64,000 bases of DNA from Mesorhizobium sp. ORS 3359. Lineage in GTDB: Bacteria; Pseudomonadota; Alphaproteobacteria; Rhizobiales; Rhizobiaceae. Every line of letters begins with the position of its first letter. The stretch's first letter is position 1. The stretch is taken from positions 26,144-90,143 of the forward strand of contig CCNC01000180.1 in the NCBI GenBank assembly GCA_000824845.1, given 5' to 3'. The translations under genes and the position numbers were made by a program. Below, piece by piece: positions 27,927-36,101 of the stretch. A model generated the notes under the pieces. The model was not told the DNA's origin and searched no databases. It saw only the letters and a program-made list of their open reading frames with translations.

Positions 27927-28004
27927 ACTGGCCACGAAGCGTCATTTAAAGGCCACGTTCGGCGTTCAGGTCAGCACGAATTTCAGTTTTCGATTTGGGA
28001 CAAG

Positions 28005-28709
28005 ATGCCGGAAAATACACTCCAATCCACCATTCTGCACATTGGGATCAGAGTTCTCTTTCTCGTAATCCTTCTCTCCACCGGCATTGATACAACGCTG
28101 GCGGCCCCTCTGTCGCTGCCGTCGACGCCTTATAGGTATACAGTTCTGGATCAGGACCTGCCTGCCGCTTTGCGAGAATTCGGCAACAACCTCAATGTCG
28201 ACCTCGACGTCAGCTCCGAGGTAAAGGGGCGCATCCGCGGGCGTATGCCGAGTATGTCGCCGCGCGCGTTTCTGGATCGCTTGACCGAGCTCTACGATCT
28301 CCAATGGTACTATGATGGGCTTGTGCTCCACGTATCTGCTGCGAAAGAAGCGCAGACTCGTATGCTGGTTTTGACTTCAGTCCGCTTCGAGGTGTTCAAG
28401 GCGGCCCTTGATGAGCTTGGAATTTCCGACGAGCGCTACGTCGTGAGACCGGCACCGGGAAAGGGCCTGGTCATGGTTTCCGGCCCACCCCGCTTCATTG
28501 TGCTTGTGGAGCAGACGTACAACGGTCTCGTAGCGGAGGCACAGGCGCGACCTCACGACACCGGGACGCCCCCAAAGGAGACGGAACTGATGTTGTTTCG
28601 TGGCTCCTCGGCCGTGGTCGTTCGCGATGGGCGACCTGAAGGACCGTTCTCTTCCGAAGTGCCGCATCAGGACAGCGTCGTACGTGAGCCTGCACAGAGC
28701 CAGAGATGA
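28005..28709 (+). CDS. rhcC1: RhcC1 (NolW), N-terminal half of the split secretin
   Basis: A 234-residue exported protein. It has a signal peptide (about 1-35, GIRVLFLVILLSTGIDTTLAAP) and an N0-type domain (YRYTVLDQDLPAALREFGNNLNVDLDVSSEVKGRIRGR, FLDRLTELYDLQWYYDGLVLHV) as found at the periplasmic tip of secretins. In rhizobia the outer-membrane ring protein SctC is made from two genes; this is the N-terminal part, and the pore-forming part is rhcC2 at 32198. It is divergent from nolB. No convincing tts box of its own was found immediately upstream. Confidence 0.92.
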   Translation: MPENTLQSTILHIGIRVLFLVILLSTGIDTTLAAPLSLPSTPYRYTVLDQDLPAALREFGNNLNVDLDVSSEVKGRIRGRMPSMSPRAFLDRLTELYDLQWYYDGLVLHVSAAKEAQTRMLVLTSVRFEVFKAALDELGISDERYVVRPAPGKGLVMVSGPPRFIVLVEQTYNGLVAEAQARPHDTGTPPKETELMLFRGSSAVVVRDGRPEGPFSSEVPHQDSVVREPAQSQR

Positions 28710-28786
28710 CAATTGAGCATACACCGCAGCTTCCCGCAGGAAGCAACACGGCCGCCATTCGCTAACAATCGCGTTTCCTTCCGCAC

Positions 28787-28816
28787 TCGTCAGCTGTTCG
28801 ACAGCTGAAGCTTGTA
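28787..28816 (+). promoter_or_regulatory. tts box upstream of nopX
   Basis: The sequence TCGTCAGCTGTTCGACAGCT is the best tts box match in the window (GTCAGCT, TTCG, AGCT). It lies about 140 bp before the nopX ATG and downstream of rhcC1, so nopX has its own TtsI-controlled promoter. Confidence 0.8.
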
Positions 28817-28956
28817 ACCGGTGTTGTCGCTGACGAGGAACTAAAAATCGGCAGCATTGATTAGCCGCACGTTAGTCATGCGGCCGGCGTTCGGTATTCG
28901 TCGGGAACGACGGTGGCACCAGGTGACGCAATTGATCTTAACTGTGAGGATGCACG

Positions 28957-30870
28957 ATGTCGCTTAGCCTTTCGGCAGCAAATAGCTCCAACCCCGCCCT
29001 CTCTCCACAGGCCTGCGCGGGCCCAGAAACTTCTTCCCAAATTGTCGCCCAGACCGGGCAAGGCGCGCTCTTGCCCTTCCAGGCGATGCTGTCCAGCTGC
29101 TCGCCGCAGGACAAAGTTTCCGATTCCATCGCGCAACTAAGCGCGTCGCCAGCGAATTTGAAGTCGGCCATGGACGAATTCCAGCAGCACCCGCTGGACG
29201 AACTGCCGCCAGATGTGAAGGCATCGCTGGAAGACTTGCGACAGCATCCGCTCGAGCTCATGCCACCCACTCTGAGGGAGGCATTCAAATCGTTGGATCA
29301 AGCCCCCCCTGCAGGCGCTTCACCTCCCGTCGCACCACCTCCCATAGCGCCTGCGCCGATAGCGAGCACGCGGATCACGTGGTGTGACGGCAAGCTGACT
29401 GAGCCCGAGCTGCAGATCGTAGCGGTGCTGAACCGCCATAAGGACAAATGCCCGCTCAGTTGGGATTCGCTGAGCGGGCTAGCCAATGATCCGTCCACGC
29501 CGCCGGATCTTAAGGCTGCAATCGAAAGTTTGCAGCAGGACCCGGAGCTCTTTTATGCCATCGGCTCGCAGGGTGATGGCCGCTGCGGCGGCAAGATCAA
29601 GGCCAAGGATTTGTCCGGGTTCTCAGACCTTCACCCACAAGTCGCCGCCTTCCAGGACCAGCAGGCACGAAGCTACGAGCAGAACTACATCCCATCCGAC
29701 GGATCTGGAAATGGTCAGCCGACGGTCATGACCATGAACGATGCAGTGCGTGAACTTTACCGGTACTCCGACAACCTACCTGAGAACCTGAGCTTGGGTG
29801 ATTTCGGGAAGATCGTTGACGGCACAGCAAAAACCGGCAAATGCCCGCCCCAAGTCATTGCGGCCGCACAATATTTCCTCACTCACCCAGATGCTTGGAA
29901 GCAGTTGTATGGTGGCTCGATCGATAAAGTCCACAAATACGACTTCCTGCAAGTCGCTTCATCCTCGATGAGCCTCACGCAACCCGAGCTGAACACGCTC
30001 GATGTGATTAACCGCAATCAGCAAGCCTTTTTTAATAGCGGTGTCCTGACCCGCGACAAACTGGCGAAGATGGCGGACGACAAGAGTCTCAGCCCAAAGG
30101 TACGACAAGCGGCATCGCAGCTACTATCAGATCCCCTATTGTTCGGCTTGCTGAACAATTCAATTACGGGCTACAAGACCCATCATCGGTTCTTCGATTT
30201 TGGCGGCGGACATACTGTCGATTCCGGCAATATTAGCAACCGGGACTTCGCCAAATTCTATAACGATATGACCGTTGCGAACCGCACGGTTCAGCAGGCG
30301 AAGGCCCATGTTCCCAAAACCGCGGCAGATCAGGACGCGGTCGCGGATATGAAGATGGGTGTGGCGGACCAGCCGGATACCAAGTCTGCCAAGAAGAATG
30401 GCGGGGCTTTTATGCACGCCATCGACGGCGTCCTCAAGGTGGGTTCCAAAGTTTTTGATTGGGCCGCGACGGCTGTGGGCCTCCTCAGCTTCGTTCCCGG
30501 CCTGGGCCAAATCGCCGATGCCGTTTCAATGGCGCTCGAGGGGGCGTCGCAAGCAGGGAAACTCATTCATACCGCTATTAGTGGAGGCAACATTAAGAAG
30601 GCATTGGCCGAAGCAGGGCTCGATTTCGCTGCTCAGGCTGTGGGCCTTGTCGCTGGCCCCGAGGTCAAACTCGCGATTCGCAACGGGCTCGCGAAGGCGG
30701 CGCTGGAAGAGGCCTTTACGGCCGGCGTGAACCTACCGGTCGAGGCCGCCAAATCCTACGCGGAGAATTATCTAACCAATCTGAAGGCAAGCCTTGAGGC
30801 TGGCCCTATGCAAGCGGCAGGCGTTTCGGACTTTGTCGGCGTGGCGGCGCTGGCTCAACGCGTGGCCTGA
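28957..30870 (+). CDS. nopX: NopX (NolX), type III translocator
   Basis: A 637-residue HrpF/NolX-type protein. It starts MSLSLSAANSSNP without signal peptide. Repeated domains of the family are visible (TEPELQIVAVLNRHKDKCPLSWDSLSGLANDPSTPPDLKAAIESL and again TQPELNTLDVINRNQQAFF with VRQAASQLLSDPLLFGLLNN). Near the C-terminus lie hydrophobic stretches (WAATAVGLLSFVPGLGQIADAVSMAL; AGLDFAAQAVGLVAGP) fit for membrane insertion. NopX is secreted and forms the pore in the host plasma membrane through which effectors pass. It has a tts box and is followed by hairpins. Confidence 0.95.
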   Translation: MSLSLSAANSSNPALSPQACAGPETSSQIVAQTGQGALLPFQAMLSSCSPQDKVSDSIAQLSASPANLKSAMDEFQQHPLDELPPDVKASLEDLRQHPLELMPPTLREAFKSLDQAPPAGASPPVAPPPIAPAPIASTRITWCDGKLTEPELQIVAVLNRHKDKCPLSWDSLSGLANDPSTPPDLKAAIESLQQDPELFYAIGSQGDGRCGGKIKAKDLSGFSDLHPQVAAFQDQQARSYEQNYIPSDGSGNGQPTVMTMNDAVRELYRYSDNLPENLSLGDFGKIVDGTAKTGKCPPQVIAAAQYFLTHPDAWKQLYGGSIDKVHKYDFLQVASSSMSLTQPELNTLDVINRNQQAFFNSGVLTRDKLAKMADDKSLSPKVRQAASQLLSDPLLFGLLNNSITGYKTHHRFFDFGGGHTVDSGNISNRDFAKFYNDMTVANRTVQQAKAHVPKTAADQDAVADMKMGVADQPDTKSAKKNGGAFMHAIDGVLKVGSKVFDWAATAVGLLSFVPGLGQIADAVSMALEGASQAGKLIHTAISGGNIKKALAEAGLDFAAQAVGLVAGPEVKLAIRNGLAKAALEEAFTAGVNLPVEAAKSYAENYLTNLKASLEAGPMQAAGVSDFVGVAALAQRVA

Positions 30871-30874
30871 CAAA

Positions 30875-30904
30875 TCAATCCGCGTCTCCTTCGGCGCGGA
30901 TTGA
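30875..30904 (+). terminator. Hairpin directly after nopX
   Basis: A 10-bp perfect stem (TCAATCCGCG, then CGCGGATTGA) with a 10-base loop begins 4 bases after the nopX stop. It lacks a following T-run, so it may be a transcript-stabilising or weak termination structure. A second hairpin with GCCAATCAG/CTGATTGGC arms lies at 30912-30951. Confidence 0.5.
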
Positions 30905-30905
30905 C

Positions 30906-31286
30906 CTATCTGCCAATCAGTGGCTGCACAGACTTTGCAGCCCTGATTGGCGGGCTGGGTTGCGGCGGGGTGAACCCCTCGATGGTGCGATAGATCGTCC
31001 ATTGCATGGTCGGCGCACCATTCAAAAGGATTTCGTGGATGTCGCTGGCAACAAGTCCCGCATGCCGATCATCGACGCGGAGCGTAGCCTTCAATCGATC
31101 CTGGCGAGGTCTTAGAATCGTCTGGCAGGCAAGGGGACGTTTCCCGACTGCGATAGCGAACTTCAATGAAAGCGCGGCTGTCGTCCCGCTCTTCCCATAA
31201 ACATCACCATCTGCGGGTGTGGCGAGGAGGCTTCGGTTGCACGAGTCGCGGGCTTCTCGAACGTCTACAGCGGGAGCACCCTAGCA
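30906..31286 (-). pseudogene. Start-less conserved-looking ORF, unknown
   Basis: A minus-strand frame from a TAG at about 31287 down to the stop at 30906 encodes about 125 residues that read like real protein (DVYGKSGTTAALSLKFAIAV, then RPRQDRLKATLRVDDRHAGL and NGAPTMQWTIYRTIEGF), but contains no ATG or GTG start; only a TTG at 31166. The frame also continues sensibly for about 30 codons upstream of the TAG. This looks like a decayed gene with an in-frame stop. I do not recognise the family. It converges on nopX. Confidence 0.35.
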
Positions 31287-31609
31287 ATCCCGATCACCTT
31301 GCGCATACGGTACAACGCCGATCGAAAATGCGTCGCAAGAACAGGAGGTATTTCACGCCCGAAATGCCGATCAGGCAAATCCGATCATTGCAACTTCATT
31401 CCCGGGGAAATCAGGCAACATTCTGATGACACTCTGAAGGACCTTTGGGAAGAGGTTCCTCAAGTCTGATCGCCTAATGGCCCCCCGGGCATCGCCCGTT
31501 GCGTGACGCCTCTACCGATACCCGTTGCCACCCAACGACCATTCCTGCCCTTGCGCAACCGCCGTCATGCGTAATGCCTGGTTGCGTAGTGCTATGGTCT
31601 TGATTGCTG
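31287..31609. other. Intergenic region, no gene seen
   Basis: About 320 bp between the decayed frame and the CpaD-like gene. It may hold further upstream remnants of the decayed ORF. No tts box, tRNA or recognisable small gene was found. Confidence 0.35.
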
Positions 31610-32188
31610 TTACTTTTCGTGTTCTGCGCTGCTGGTCTTGCCCGTCTCGAAGGTCCTGTATTTGGCAACCGGGATAGCCGCGCGATCACCGAGACTTGGC
31701 CTGACAGCGTTGTTGTCGATCAAATCGAGCGGGTCGTTGACCATGACCGCCAAATTGCGACGCGTCGAACAGCCAAGCGTCCGGTCGAAGGAACTGTCAT
31801 TGGCTAAAGGACCGGACAATGGCGGGCAGTCAGGGGGGAGGCTATCGTAGACAATCGCCTCTATTCGCGCTGCAGAACGGTGGCGCTGTTCAAAGAGGCG
31901 GATGTGGTACGCGTCAACTCCCATCCCCATCACCTGACTGGCGACCTCCGCGCCCAGCCAGGGCGGGCCGCTGATAAAAATGTGGACGGCATCGGGCCGG
32001 CCACGGCTGGTGCTCGCAATGAAATTACGCAAACGCTGCCGTTCGACAGAGTGAAGGCTCCGCAAGAACAAGACGTTGCTCTTCTGCCGGACGATGATTT
32101 CAGTCGATGACTCAACCCGCGAGGAGCTTGTGCAGCCACTCACGCTCGCGCTCAGAGCGACCAGGAGGATTGTGATCCGCATCGTCAT
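31610..32188 (-). CDS. CpaD-like lipoprotein (Y4xK type)
   Basis: A 192-residue lipoprotein: signal peptide MTMRITILLVALSASVSGC with lipobox VSGC (Cys19). The rest matches the CpaD family of tad-pilus proteins, notably PPDCPPLSGPLANDSSFDRTLGCSTRRNLAVMVNDPLDLI. In rhizobial type III clusters a gene of this kind (y4xK) follows rhcC2 and has been suggested to act as a secretin helper; that role is inference from context. It starts 9 bases after the rhcC2 stop, so it is cotranscribed with rhcC2 and ttsI. Confidence 0.85.
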   Translation of the reverse strand: MTMRITILLVALSASVSGCTSSSRVESSTEIIVRQKSNVLFLRSLHSVERQRLRNFIASTSRGRPDAVHIFISGPPWLGAEVASQVMGMGVDAYHIRLFEQRHRSAARIEAIVYDSLPPDCPPLSGPLANDSSFDRTLGCSTRRNLAVMVNDPLDLIDNNAVRPSLGDRAAIPVAKYRTFETGKTSSAEHEK

Positions 32189-32197
32189 TGGGCGTCA

Positions 32198-33664
32198 CTA
32201 TTCAATGATGAAGCCGTCCAGGACGCCTGAGCCGCCGGTAGCGTGGTCTTGCGGCGGATTTTCCGATGAGTTCATCGGAGTGGGCTCCACGTCGGAAGCC
32301 GAGCCGAGGCGATCGGTAGGCGTGCTCATCTGCTTGGGATTTGATCCTGGCCTCACGATGTAAGGGGTGACTATGATAACCAGTTCCGTCTCCTCCTTTT
32401 GAAATGATGAAGAACGGAAAAGGGCGCCGAGGATCGGCAAGTCGCCCAGCCAGGGAAAGGCGCGGATATCAGTATTGACGTTCCGCCTGATCAGCCCACC
32501 GATTGCGAAGCTTTGACCGCTGCCGAGCTCAACGGCAGTGTCGGCACGCCGCGTGGAGACGCCAGGCACAGAAATACCGTTGATTTGGACGGCACCTTGT
32601 GTCGACAGTTCACTAACTTCCGACTTCACGCGAATATTGATCTGCTCGTTATTAAGCACCGTTGGCACGAACTCCAAGCCGATGCCGAAGTGACGGAATT
32701 CAACCGAAACTTGCCCACTCCCCTGCACGACCGGAATGGGAAATTCACCGCCGGCCAGGAAGTTAGCGGATTCACCGGACATCGCGGTGAGATTCGGTTC
32801 AGCTAAGACAGAAGCGACATGCTCCTTTGCGAGCGCGTCGAGAACCGCGCCAAGGCTGGCATTGCCATCATTGTACGCGACGCCGGCCGTACCGCCGCCG
32901 CTCGCCGCACCAGAACCGCCACCTTTGCCGCTGGCCAAACCCACGGTCAAATTGCCGATCTTGCCGAAAGCGGACAGGTTGATACCGAGTTCCTTCATGG
33001 CGCTACGGGATACCTCCGCTACGCGCACGCTCAGATTGACCTGTAACGACCCAGCGACTTGAATCTCATTGTCGACCTGCGCGCCGTCACCGAGAAATTG
33101 CTCAGTGACTTTCGTCGCGGTGTCGACGACTTGGGCATTGGGCGCTGTCCCGCTAAGGATCGCACCGCGCGGCGTATAGCTGACGTGGATTGGATAGTCG
33201 CCGACCCGAGTCCTCAACATGGCGCGCAGATCCTCGATTGGTTCAGTGACAACGATATTCAACTGTGCGAGAGCCTCCCCGTTGGCGTCCAAGGCAAATA
33301 GGCTGGTCCGCCCGGATTTCTTGCCAAACACGAATACAGTCTTGTTCGAGGGTGCCTGAAAATCTGCGATCGTCGGATCAGCAATAAAGACGCTGGCGGC
33401 TGGCGCGGATAAATGAATTGTCTTGCCGAGCGAAGAGGAAAGATTCAGCGTGCCGTTGATACTATTGGCAGTGGCACGCGGTGCGCCTTCATACAGCTTG
33501 TCTTGGGCCGTGGCAGAAAATGGGGAAAACAGAATGAGCGCGCAAAGAAGATAGGCCGGGCAAGGAGAAACCATAGTTCTCAAACCGTCAATGACGGTCG
33601 ACCGCCGATTGGCGGGGGAATGGCCATTAGGAACGACTTTCAAGGCAATCTTCGCTTTCAACAT
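32198..33664 (-). CDS. rhcC2: RhcC2, pore-forming half of the split secretin
   Basis: A 488-residue secretin. A hydrophobic export signal lies at about 31-53 (MVSPCPAYLLCALILFSPFSATAQ), so translation may start at Met1 or Met31. A pilus/BON-type domain follows (GKTIHLSAPAASVFIADPTIADFQ, VFVFGKKSGRTSLFALDANGE), then the secretin core: VASVLAEPNLTAMSGESANFLAGGEFPIPV, GIGLEFVPTVLNNEQINIRVKSEVSEL, and SFAIGGLIRRN with WLGDLPILGALFRSSSF. It forms the outer-membrane channel together with RhcC1. It begins 9 bases after the ttsI stop. The similarity of its upstream domain to CpaC suits the CpaD-like partner gene downstream. Confidence 0.94.
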   Translation of the reverse strand: MLKAKIALKVVPNGHSPANRRSTVIDGLRTMVSPCPAYLLCALILFSPFSATAQDKLYEGAPRATANSINGTLNLSSSLGKTIHLSAPAASVFIADPTIADFQAPSNKTVFVFGKKSGRTSLFALDANGEALAQLNIVVTEPIEDLRAMLRTRVGDYPIHVSYTPRGAILSGTAPNAQVVDTATKVTEQFLGDGAQVDNEIQVAGSLQVNLSVRVAEVSRSAMKELGINLSAFGKIGNLTVGLASGKGGGSGAASGGGTAGVAYNDGNASLGAVLDALAKEHVASVLAEPNLTAMSGESANFLAGGEFPIPVVQGSGQVSVEFRHFGIGLEFVPTVLNNEQINIRVKSEVSELSTQGAVQINGISVPGVSTRRADTAVELGSGQSFAIGGLIRRNVNTDIRAFPWLGDLPILGALFRSSSFQKEETELVIIVTPYIVRPGSNPKQMSTPTDRLGSASDVEPTPMNSSENPPQDHATGGSGVLDGFIIE

Positions 33665-33673
33665 GCGACCAGC

Positions 33674-34360
33674 TTAGGCAGATGGTGCGTCAATCGATTC
33701 AAGAATGTAGCCAATGCCACGCGCTGTGTTGATTCGGAGGGTTGCCCCTGACTGACACAGGTTTTTGCGCAAGCGATAGATGCCGACTTCGAGGGCGTTG
33801 GCCGAAACTTCATCGTCGAACGCATAGAGGCTATCTTCCAGCTGCGCGCGTGGAACAGTGCGACCTGCGCGGTTGAGTAGATGCTCGAGAATACACAATT
33901 CGCGGCGTGCTATCTTTATTGGCTGGCCCCCAACGAAAACTTGTCGACCGATCGGATCGAATTGTAGATTGCCAAATGCAACGGTGGGATCGGCAATCTG
34001 TGTTGAACGCCGCAGAATGGCCCGCATTCTGGCGATGAGTTCTTCGGTGCAGACTGGCTTTGGCAGGAAATCGTCCGCACCACCGTTGAAAATCGCAATA
34101 CGCTTTTCGAGATCGTCGATACTGCTCATGATGAGCGCAGGAACCGAATGACCGTTGCTCCTTAACTGTGTCAACCAGGGCAAACTATCACCGTCCGGCA
34201 TGACCAACTCCAACAGGAGAATGTCATAGCTCGCACAACAAAATGCAGTGGACGCCTCGTCCAGGGTACGAGCCACATCAACGGCGAAACCACAATCCTC
34301 GAGCGCCCCCTGTATCGTGCGTGTAAGATGGATATGATGGTCAATAAGCAGCGTTCGCAT
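33674..34360 (-). CDS. ttsI: TtsI, OmpR-type activator of type III genes
   Basis: A 228-residue response-regulator-like protein: receiver domain (1-115) and OmpR/PhoB winged helix (about 130-225, with RRELCILEHLLNRAGRTVPRAQLEDSLYAFDDEVSANALEVGIYRLRKNL). The ATG at 34360 (MRTLLIDHHIHL) is preferred to the upstream in-frame one at 34384 by receiver-domain alignment. The usual phospho-acceptor Asp is replaced by Glu51 (DILLLELVMPDGD) and the acidic pair is reduced to Asp7-His8, suggesting a phosphorylation-independent activator. TtsI binds tts boxes; candidates lie at 2254, 3157, 7256, 27897 and 28787. Upstream are a small ORF and a nod box. Confidence 0.94.
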   Translation of the reverse strand: MRTLLIDHHIHLTRTIQGALEDCGFAVDVARTLDEASTAFCCASYDILLLELVMPDGDSLPWLTQLRSNGHSVPALIMSSIDDLEKRIAIFNGGADDFLPKPVCTEELIARMRAILRRSTQIADPTVAFGNLQFDPIGRQVFVGGQPIKIARRELCILEHLLNRAGRTVPRAQLEDSLYAFDDEVSANALEVGIYRLRKNLCQSGATLRINTARGIGYILESIDAPSA

Positions 34361-34380
34361 TTCAACACCCATCAAGCACG

Positions 34381-34620
34381 TCAAAAGTCCCTAATAGTGC
34401 ACGGTTTGTCACGCACGTTGTCGGGTAGAGGGTAGTCAATGCCCTCTTGACCGAACATCTGGTCGCTCCTTGCGCCGCAAATGACTTCTCCGGACGGGAT
34501 GGACTCGTGGCCGCCGCGACGGTCGATCCAGTCAATGCCATGAGGCTGCTCTATCAGATCGTCGCTCTCGCTGCTGAAGACGGTGTCGGATCCGGTCATG
34601 CCGCGAAGAGGGTTTGCCAT
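34381..34620 (-). CDS. Small hypothetical protein between nod box and ttsI
   Basis: A 79-residue, acidic ORF starting MANPLRGMTGSDTVFSSESDD, with AGGAG 9 bases before the ATG. It begins about 50 bases downstream of the nod box and ends 20 bases before ttsI, so it would be the first gene of a NodD-controlled ttsI transcript. It has no membrane segment, Cys motif or family I recognise. It could be a real leader gene or a chance frame in the ttsI 5' untranslated region. Confidence 0.4.
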   Translation of the reverse strand: MANPLRGMTGSDTVFSSESDDLIEQPHGIDWIDRRGGHESIPSGEVICGARSDQMFGQEGIDYPLPDNVRDKPCTIRDF

Positions 34621-34670
34621 CGGACATACTCCTGATGATGGCCCCCATCGTACTTTTTACACTATACTTT

Positions 34671-34724
34671 GGATTATTGAAAATTGATTGCTTGGATAAT
34701 GTTCATCCACGTTTCGGATGGATC
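34671..34724 (-). promoter_or_regulatory. nod box (NodD binding site) driving the ttsI operon
   Basis: Read on the minus strand, the elements of a rhizobial nod box occur in order and with normal spacing: GATCCATCC, then GTGGATG, ATTATCCAAG, and CAATCAATTTTCAATAATCC. It points towards the 79-residue ORF and ttsI. In NGR234 and related strains ttsI is activated by NodD with flavonoids through such a box, so the whole type III regulon here is probably induced by plant signals. Confidence 0.88.
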
Positions 34725-34995
34725 ACATTTAGCCCTTCCACTTTGCACTTTGTGTGATCTCATGAATTCCATGCAGCTATAACTTCGAATTTTGAGGCTA
34801 ACCGGGGCAGACGCCCACCTGTGAAGCACTGGATCAAAAACAGCCCCGCCGCCAGTCCCCCTTTCAATCGGCGAGTCCCTGCCGGGTTCGCGGATTGACA
34901 CGTACTTGTAACCGGCCATTTTGACGGCCCAATTCTCGATCGGGGGTTCGAGGTCCTGAAGGTCGCAGAATCTGCAACCGAGCAGTAGCTTCATG

Positions 34996-35164
34996 AGACG
35001 GTCCTGGCCACGAGCCGGTTGAGTTCTCAGCGCAAGAAACCATTGAACGCGAACTCGGCCTACCTGAACGTGCTGCGCGCCTTCGAGGCCACGATATTGT
35101 CATGCTCGAGGTGATCGCGCCAAAGGTGGATGCTTCGGATTGGCAGCGCCGACGCAGTCGGTGA
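34996..35164 (+). pseudogene. C-terminal gene fragment, unknown
   Basis: An open plus-strand frame without its own start encodes about 50 residues ending at a TGA near 35163 (ERELGLPERAARLRGHDIVM, then LEVIAPKVDASDWQRRRSR). The composition looks like coding DNA, suggesting the tail of a truncated gene. I do not recognise it. The 5' side merges into non-coding sequence near the nod box. Confidence 0.25.
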
Positions 35165-35263
35165 TCGGCGGCCGCTGATTTGGCTGCAAGGGAGCCGAAA
35201 ACGGCCGGCGAGTTTCGGCTGGGATTTGCGATAGAAGGAACCAGCGCCCGCGACCAGGAGGGA

Positions 35264-35430
35264 TTAGTTGAAGGCGGGGAGGGTAGTGATGATCTCCTCC
35301 AGAAGCTTCGGCTTAATCTCCTCGGGTGTGAGGGCGGGGCCGCCGGGAATCAGATCGTGCTTCTTGAGCCAGATCGGTAGCTGCTCGGCGTCGCAGTAAG
35401 CCAAGCTCGCCTTGATCTGCGATCGCAACC
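35264..35430 (-). pseudogene. C-terminal gene fragment, unknown
   Basis: The minus strand encodes a plausible protein end (ASLAYCDAEQLPIWLKKHDL, then PKLLEEIITTLPAFN and stop) with no start of its own; upstream the frame runs into the degenerate dehydrogenase remnant. It is probably the 3' end of a gene lost by rearrangement. The family was not recognised. Confidence 0.3.
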
Positions 35431-35479
35431 GTGGCGCATCGTTCGTGTGCGGTGTTGATCGCTCACCGGATGTGGTGAG

Positions 35480-36090
35480 CGCTGCCGCTCCCCAGTTTGC
35501 CGATGCGGTGCTCGTCATAACTGCCGCCGTCGACGTCGAGCGTCGCACCGTTGACCGAGGCCTGCGACGGGCGCATCACGAAGGCGACAAGTTCGACGAC
35601 CTCGGCCGGCAAGGCCATCTCGCCGATCGGAATGTTCGCCACCGCGGCTTGCTTGCCGTGCGCCGCGACAAAATCGTCAGCCATGTCGGTTCGCACCCAG
35701 CCGGCGCGATTGCAACGGCCGTTACGGCATCAGTGCCGAAGGAGCAGCAATGGACTTCCTCAGATTGAAGAGCGCTGCCTTGCTCGCGCCGTTAGGGCAT
35801 TGGCATCACCGCGATGGACGGCGCGACTCGCCATATTGATACGGTGCGTCGCCCGCCGTTGCCTTCAAGTGCCGGATAGCTTTCCTCGCGAGGACGGCGG
35901 CGGCAAAAAAGTTGAGCTGAAACTCCTTGTGCCAAGCCGATTTCCAGCGGCACAAGCAGCGTTCGGCGCTTAGCGACCGTACTAAGCGATGGGACGGGCT
36001 CCTTCCGCGGCAAATTTTCGACGATTGCCGCGCCGATATTGCCGGATTCCGCATAACGAGAACAGTCAGGCCGTCAAGCGGCTTGCCCAT
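35480..36090 (-). pseudogene. Short-chain dehydrogenase (SDR) pseudogene
   Basis: Pieces of an SDR gene lie in successive minus-strand frames: MGKPLDGLTVLV and the cofactor-loop region ESGNIGAAIVE near 36060, NFFAAAVLARKAIRHLKAT near 35900, SKAALFNLRKSIA-like residues near 35770, and VRTDMADDFVAAHGKQAAV through VNGATLDVDGGSY near 35500-35690. The pieces are separated by frameshifts and deletions, including loss of the YxxxK region. It is clearly non-functional and lies between the ttsI operon and the catabolic operon. Confidence 0.75.
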
Positions 36091-36101
36091 CCTTGTCTCA
36101 C

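Noticed and set aside
27965..28004. GTCAGCACGAATTTCAG before rhcC1 as a tts box
   Set aside because: Only the first five bases fit and the distance to the start is too short; rhcC1 may share the 27897 promoter region in another way.
34674..34994. Minus-strand frame of 106 codons overlapping the nod box
   Set aside because: The nod box is the better explanation of the sequence and no family is recognisable.
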